Shown here piece by piece: positions 41,529 to 44,900 of a stretch of 44,900 bases of DNA. The DNA is from Syntrophaceae bacterium UBA6112 (GTDB taxonomy: Bacteria; Desulfobacterota; Syntrophia; Syntrophales; UBA5619): positions 1-44,900 of the forward strand of contig DIWG01000058.1 of the NCBI GenBank assembly GCA_002423465.1, given 5' to 3'. Position numbers and translations under genes: made by a program. Under the pieces are notes generated by a model that saw only the letters and a list, made by a program, of their open reading frames with translations, searched no databases and had not been told where the DNA came from. How positions within the stretch are numbered: position 1 is the first letter of the stretch; the number at the start of each line of letters is the position of its first letter.

Positions 41529-43055
41529 TTACTTTCCATCGGCATCCCTCTCCTTCGCCAGTTTCGCGATGAGGGCGCGCCCTTTGGGGGTCAGCCGGTA
41601 TTGCTGCTTGCTGCTTGTGGGCTTATCCGGAATGGTCATCTCGATTGCGCCGGCAGTTAACGCCGGAATGAGATATGCTTCCCTGAAATAGTCTTCATGC
41701 CGGAGGGCCAGAGCCTTCTGGATGTCCGTACGCTTCATCTCTCCAACCAGTACCGTCAGGAGTTTCTTCACTTCCCCGGTGACTTCCCCGGTGACCTCCC
41801 CGGTGACTTCCCCGGTTATTCCGCCGACGGCCTTAAAGGCCAAGTCGGGCTTTCTTCGGATCGTAACGACAAAGCCGTCAGTAAGGGCGAACTCCGGCTC
41901 ATCAAGACCGACACTGCGGCAGCGTCTGATCATGTCACCTGTTCCGGTGCCCATGCGCTCAATGTACTTGGTAAGATAGAGAGGCTCGGCCAATAAGGGA
42001 TTGCGGGGCACCGATCCGTGGGGCTTTCGCAGTCTTGCAAGCGTCAAGGGCGGCGGAAGGGTACCGGGATTCCAGACCTCCAACCGGTCCGCAAAGAGCA
42101 TCACCTGCACACTGCCGTTGCTCGTATAGTCCCGATGGGCCACGGCATTGACAATGGCTTCCCGGATCACTTCCGGGGGCATCTCGTAGGCCACAGGCGC
42201 TTGAATACTGTGGGCGCGGGTTCCGACCGCAAGATCAATCTTGGAGAGCACGAAATCAACGGCCTGATCCACCAGATCAAAGACTGTTCCCTTGTAAACA
42301 CGGTAAAACGGAATGGGTTTGGTGACCTCAACGCCATGAAAATGAACGCACTTGATCTCGGAGGAAATCAGGAAGCGCTGCGGCTCTTTTCCAAAGAGCA
42401 AGACCGCCGCATGGGTCGGTCGTTCTTTATCAAGGAGATTCAGATGAGTAAGCACCTCCATGGGCGTGGACTTTTCGGGTAAAGGGAAGCCCCTGGCTCC
42501 TCGGGCTTGAATGAGAAATGTGCGTATCTTCTTTCCATCCAGATCCTTCATCGTGGCGTTTCTGCAATAAGAGGCGTCGAATGGTGCTGAACGGATCAAT
42601 TCGTGTTCATCAAGGTATTGAACAAGGCTTCCATACAGTGCGGCAACCAGCTCTGAAGCACTGACAAAACGGCGCCTCACTACCTGATCGCCCGCTTCTT
42701 TGATAAGGGCCTGCATTTTTGGGGTTTTACCGGCATCGTCAGCGCCTCTTACATAGATAAGACGATGTTTCCCAAGTCGCGTTGCCAGATCGAATTCCCG
42801 GTGTGTAGGCGAGCACCCCTTCTCGCCTTCTTTTCCGTATTCATTCCCGAAAAGCCCGACATAAATGTCGCACCGTTCAACTTCGTGGAGATAAACCTCG
42901 TCAGCCCGTCTGTCCGTGGCCGGCACGTCTTCAAAGAGAAATACATCGAAGAACCGGCGTAAAAGTGGATCTCCCCGGAGAAAGTCCCTCAGAGCCTTAC
43001 GCTCTTCGGAAAACTCCTTTTGAACACTGCTGATGAAGATCCGGATCTGGCTCAT
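41529..43055 (-). CDS. DUF4062 / GHKL-type ATPase / winged-helix protein
   Basis: A 508-residue protein. The N-terminal DUF4062 domain (IRIFISSVQKEFSEERKAL, ERCDIYVGLFGNEYG, THREFDLA) is found in many putative signalling or defence proteins. The middle is of the AlbA_2/ATPase type (MPPEVIREAIVNAVAHRDYT, YIERMGTGTGDMIRRC), related to the second such gene in this operon. A TGEV tetrapeptide repeat links to a C-terminal winged helix (LTPKGRALIAKL). It overlaps hsdM by four bases and lies ahead of hsdS, so it is inside the restriction operon. Function is unknown; the NTPase and DNA-binding parts suggest control or an added phage-sensing effector. Confidence 0.8.
   Translation of the reverse strand: MSQIRIFISSVQKEFSEERKALRDFLRGDPLLRRFFDVFLFEDVPATDRRADEVYLHEVERCDIYVGLFGNEYGKEGEKGCSPTHREFDLATRLGKHRLIYVRGADDAGKTPKMQALIKEAGDQVVRRRFVSASELVAALYGSLVQYLDEHELIRSAPFDASYCRNATMKDLDGKKIRTFLIQARGARGFPLPEKSTPMEVLTHLNLLDKERPTHAAVLLFGKEPQRFLISSEIKCVHFHGVEVTKPIPFYRVYKGTVFDLVDQAVDFVLSKIDLAVGTRAHSIQAPVAYEMPPEVIREAIVNAVAHRDYTSNGSVQVMLFADRLEVWNPGTLPPPLTLARLRKPHGSVPRNPLLAEPLYLTKYIERMGTGTGDMIRRCRSVGLDEPEFALTDGFVVTIRRKPDLAFKAVGGITGEVTGEVTGEVTGEVKKLLTVLVGEMKRTDIQKALALRHEDYFREAYLIPALTAGAIEMTIPDKPTSSKQQYRLTPKGRALIAKLAKERDADGK
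41771..41818. repeat. 12-bp tandem repeat, four units
   Basis: Units CTTCCCCGGTGA (two identical), CCTCCCCGGTGA and CTTCCCCGGTTA code for TGEV repeats in the linker of the DUF4062 protein, at the same place in the domain order as the repeat in the AlbA_2 protein. Confidence 0.9.
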
Positions 43056-44900
43056 GACGCATCTCCGATATATCCCAGCCTCTGAAGGAATCCTTGCAGG
43101 GTTTTCATGGTTTCGTTCCGCTGCTCTTCCAGCTTTTGGCTGGAGACAGCGTATTTTCCCCAGAGGTTTTCCACCGCGGCGACGAGGCCGCGCTTTTCGG
43201 CGTTGAGGTAGCGGTTCAGTTCGCCGCTCGCCAGGTCATAGAGCTTCTTCAGGATGAGGTGGCGGGCCTCCTCCTCCGAAAGCCGGCCGCCGATTGCGGC
43301 AAGAAGGGCGTCGGTTTTGGCGATACGGGCAGCGAGTGCGGCTTTGTCTTTGTTCAGGGCGGCGATCTTCTTTTTGTCGTTCTTGCTTGCGGCATCGAGG
43401 TTTGCGAGCGCTACATCCGCCTGACGGATCAGGTCCCGGCTTTCGTCCTTGAACTCGTCTCCGCCCAGGCGCTTGAGCTGAAGCTTGAGGGCCAACTCGT
43501 CGGTCTTGGCCTTCAGGGCAGCCTTTCCGTCCTTGATGCGCTTTTCAATCGCGGCGATGGCTTCTTCGCAGGCCTGAAGGGCGGCAAGCTCCTTTCGGGC
43601 TGAGGCGCTCGCGCTCCCCTTAAGGTCGTCGATCAGCTCCTTGAGAACCTTCTTGATGACGGCGGCGGTGACGGTCTCGTCCTCTTCCGGCTCGTAGGCG
43701 GCCGCCTCCTGGGCCGCTTCCACCGCCTCGGCCAGCTCGCCCTGGGCCTCGCCGATTCCAACCTCCAGCGCTTCGATCCCGTCGGCTTCGGCCCGGAAGT
43801 ATTCGGCGATGAGGTATTCGTCGGGAATCAGCGCATGGTGCCAGCCGGTGGAGACGATCGTCTTCAGGTCATAGCGGATCTGCTGCCACCAGTTCACGAA
43901 GACCCCGGCGCTCTTGAACTCGTCGAGGACAGCCAGGGGGATGAGCCTGTATTTGAGGGTGGTCAAAAGCTCGTGGCGGACCTCGGGCATCTTTTTGCCG
44001 TTGTGGAGCCCGGAAAAGTCCTCCCGGGCCACGGCCCACCAGGCTTCGAGGATATCGCAGTGGCGGACAAGTGTGTCCCGGAGGGCGGGGTCGGCTTCGA
44101 TGGCCGCCTTGATGGCGGGTTTGGCGGCGATGGTGTCGCAAAAGGCGAGGTAGCCGGGCCGCTTGGGTTGAAAGAGGGCGGTTGGCGCCATGCCGAACCG
44201 GGCGAAGTCGGCGGCGCGGGCCTGGACCTCCGCCTCGGGAATGCCGCCGATCAGGTGGGCCTGCACATCCTCGGGCTCCGGGTCGGGGGTGTTGTCCACG
44301 TAGCGGCGGATGTTGAGGTTGTAGTCGTGGGTCTCCACGATCTCGGCTTTGTCCACCAGCCGGCTGTACTTGGGGATCTCCCGTTTGTGGGTGAAGACGA
44401 AGTCGATCTTCTCGATGTCCTCGGGGCGGAGCCTGTTCTGGGCCTTGCCCTCGGCGTATTCGCGGTCGGCGTTGATGAAGAGGACCTTGTCCTTCAGGGC
44501 CTCGGGCTTGCTCTTGCTCATCACGAGGACGCAGGCGGGGATGCCCGTGCCGTAGAAGAGACCCGGCGGCAGGCTGACGATCGCCTCGATCACGTCGTCG
44601 TTGACGAAGAGCTCCCGGATCAGCTTCTCCTTGCCGCCGCGGAAGAGGACGCCATGTGGCATGATGGTGGCCATGCGGCCGTGGGCTTTCAGGCTCGCCA
44701 GCATGTGCTGCACGAACATCAGGTCCGCCTTCTTGCCCGTCTCGGGGCACCACTCCCGGAAGCGGCTCGGGAACTTCAGAGTGGCGCGGCTGTAGTTCTG
44801 CGAAAAGGGCGGATTGGCCAGGACCCGGTCGAACTTGCGCACCTGGCCGTTTTCCAGGATCAGGGGGTCCTCGATGGTGTCGCCGTTTTCGATGGTGAAG
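43052..44900 (-). CDS. hsdM: Type I restriction enzyme, M (DNA methyltransferase) subunit (5' truncated)
   Basis: The frame stays open to the right edge, so the N-terminus and SAM-binding motif I are outside. The visible 615 residues start just before FDRVLANPPFSQN, the NPPF catalytic motif of N6-adenine methylases. Further on are IMPHGVLFRGGKEKLIRE, SLPPGLFYGTGIPACVLVMSK and HDYNLNIRRYVD, all usual HsdM. A long coiled-coil tail (about 380-550) extends beyond the short HsdM form. It modifies host DNA and forms the core of the R-M complex. Its stop overlaps the DUF4062 gene, starting the operon that runs to the metallopeptidase. Confidence 0.93.
   Translation of the reverse strand, partial: FTIENGDTIEDPLILENGQVRKFDRVLANPPFSQNYSRATLKFPSRFREWCPETGKKADLMFVQHMLASLKAHGRMATIMPHGVLFRGGKEKLIRELFVNDDVIEAIVSLPPGLFYGTGIPACVLVMSKSKPEALKDKVLFINADREYAEGKAQNRLRPEDIEKIDFVFTHKREIPKYSRLVDKAEIVETHDYNLNIRRYVDNTPDPEPEDVQAHLIGGIPEAEVQARAADFARFGMAPTALFQPKRPGYLAFCDTIAAKPAIKAAIEADPALRDTLVRHCDILEAWWAVAREDFSGLHNGKKMPEVRHELLTTLKYRLIPLAVLDEFKSAGVFVNWWQQIRYDLKTIVSTGWHHALIPDEYLIAEYFRAEADGIEALEVGIGEAQGELAEAVEAAQEAAAYEPEEDETVTAAVIKKVLKELIDDLKGSASASARKELAALQACEEAIAAIEKRIKDGKAALKAKTDELALKLQLKRLGGDEFKDESRDLIRQADVALANLDAASKNDKKKIAALNKDKAALAARIAKTDALLAAIGGRLSEEEARHLILKKLYDLASGELNRYLNAEKRGLVAAVENLWGKYAVSSQKLEEQRNETMKTLQGFLQRLGYIGDAS

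Noticed and set aside
41771..41818. Possible CRISPR-like array
   Set aside because: Units are 12 bases without spacers and lie in frame inside a coding region.

Overview
This 44.9 kb window is GC-rich, gene-dense bacterial chromosome. A solitary biotin carrier protein, a divergent citryl-CoA-lyase-like protein, a Wsp-type chemosensory cluster and a palindromic repeat of the TPAFAGVT-encoding type together suggest an anaerobic Desulfobacterota (former Deltaproteobacteria, perhaps Syntrophia-like). This is an inference from gene content. No rRNA, tRNA or CRISPR array was seen.

Region 1 (1-2.8 kb): the 3' end of a citrate-synthase-fold gene, a bidirectional terminator, and an ArsR regulator with an MFS transporter, both with palindromic operator candidates.

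Region 2 (3.0-16.5 kb) looks like an organophosphonate-use locus. It holds a PbfA-like PLP ammonia-lyase, a divergent second class-III PLP enzyme, a saccharopine-dehydrogenase-like oxidoreductase, an ABC importer (binding protein, fused permease, ATPase), PhnW (2-aminoethylphosphonate:pyruvate transaminase), a LysR regulator, and a divergent PhoU-like/PiT phosphate pair followed by a small biotin carrier protein. A promoter block sharing 17 identical bases lies upstream of both the importer and phnW, so they are probably one regulon. A weaker 11-base match lies upstream of the PbfA-like gene, beside a small MITE. No phosphonoacetaldehyde hydrolase or other C-P-cleaving enzyme is in the window.

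Region 3 (16.5-27.1 kb) is a Wsp-like chemosensory operon read leftwards: receptor, CheW, CheR-TPR, CheW, CheA-REC, CheB, then a REC-PP2C (SpoIIE/RsbU-type) phosphatase where Wsp systems have the diguanylate cyclase WspR. A secreted metallo-beta-lactamase-fold hydrolase follows. The promoter is a near-consensus sigma-70 site with a palindrome inside its spacer.

Region 4 (27.4-32.9 kb) has a transketolase-like TPP enzyme and a MacB/LolCDE-type ABC exporter with two FtsX permeases.

Region 5 (33.0-44.9 kb) is a leftward defence operon: hsdM (cut by the window edge), a DUF4062-ATPase protein, hsdS, an AlbA_2-ATPase protein, a broken hsdR 5' remnant, an AbiEi/AbiEii toxin-antitoxin pair, a full hsdR and a YgjP-like metallopeptidase. 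Most of these genes overlap by four bases. The hsdR remnant suggests that AbiE plus a different hsdR allele replaced the original hsdR.
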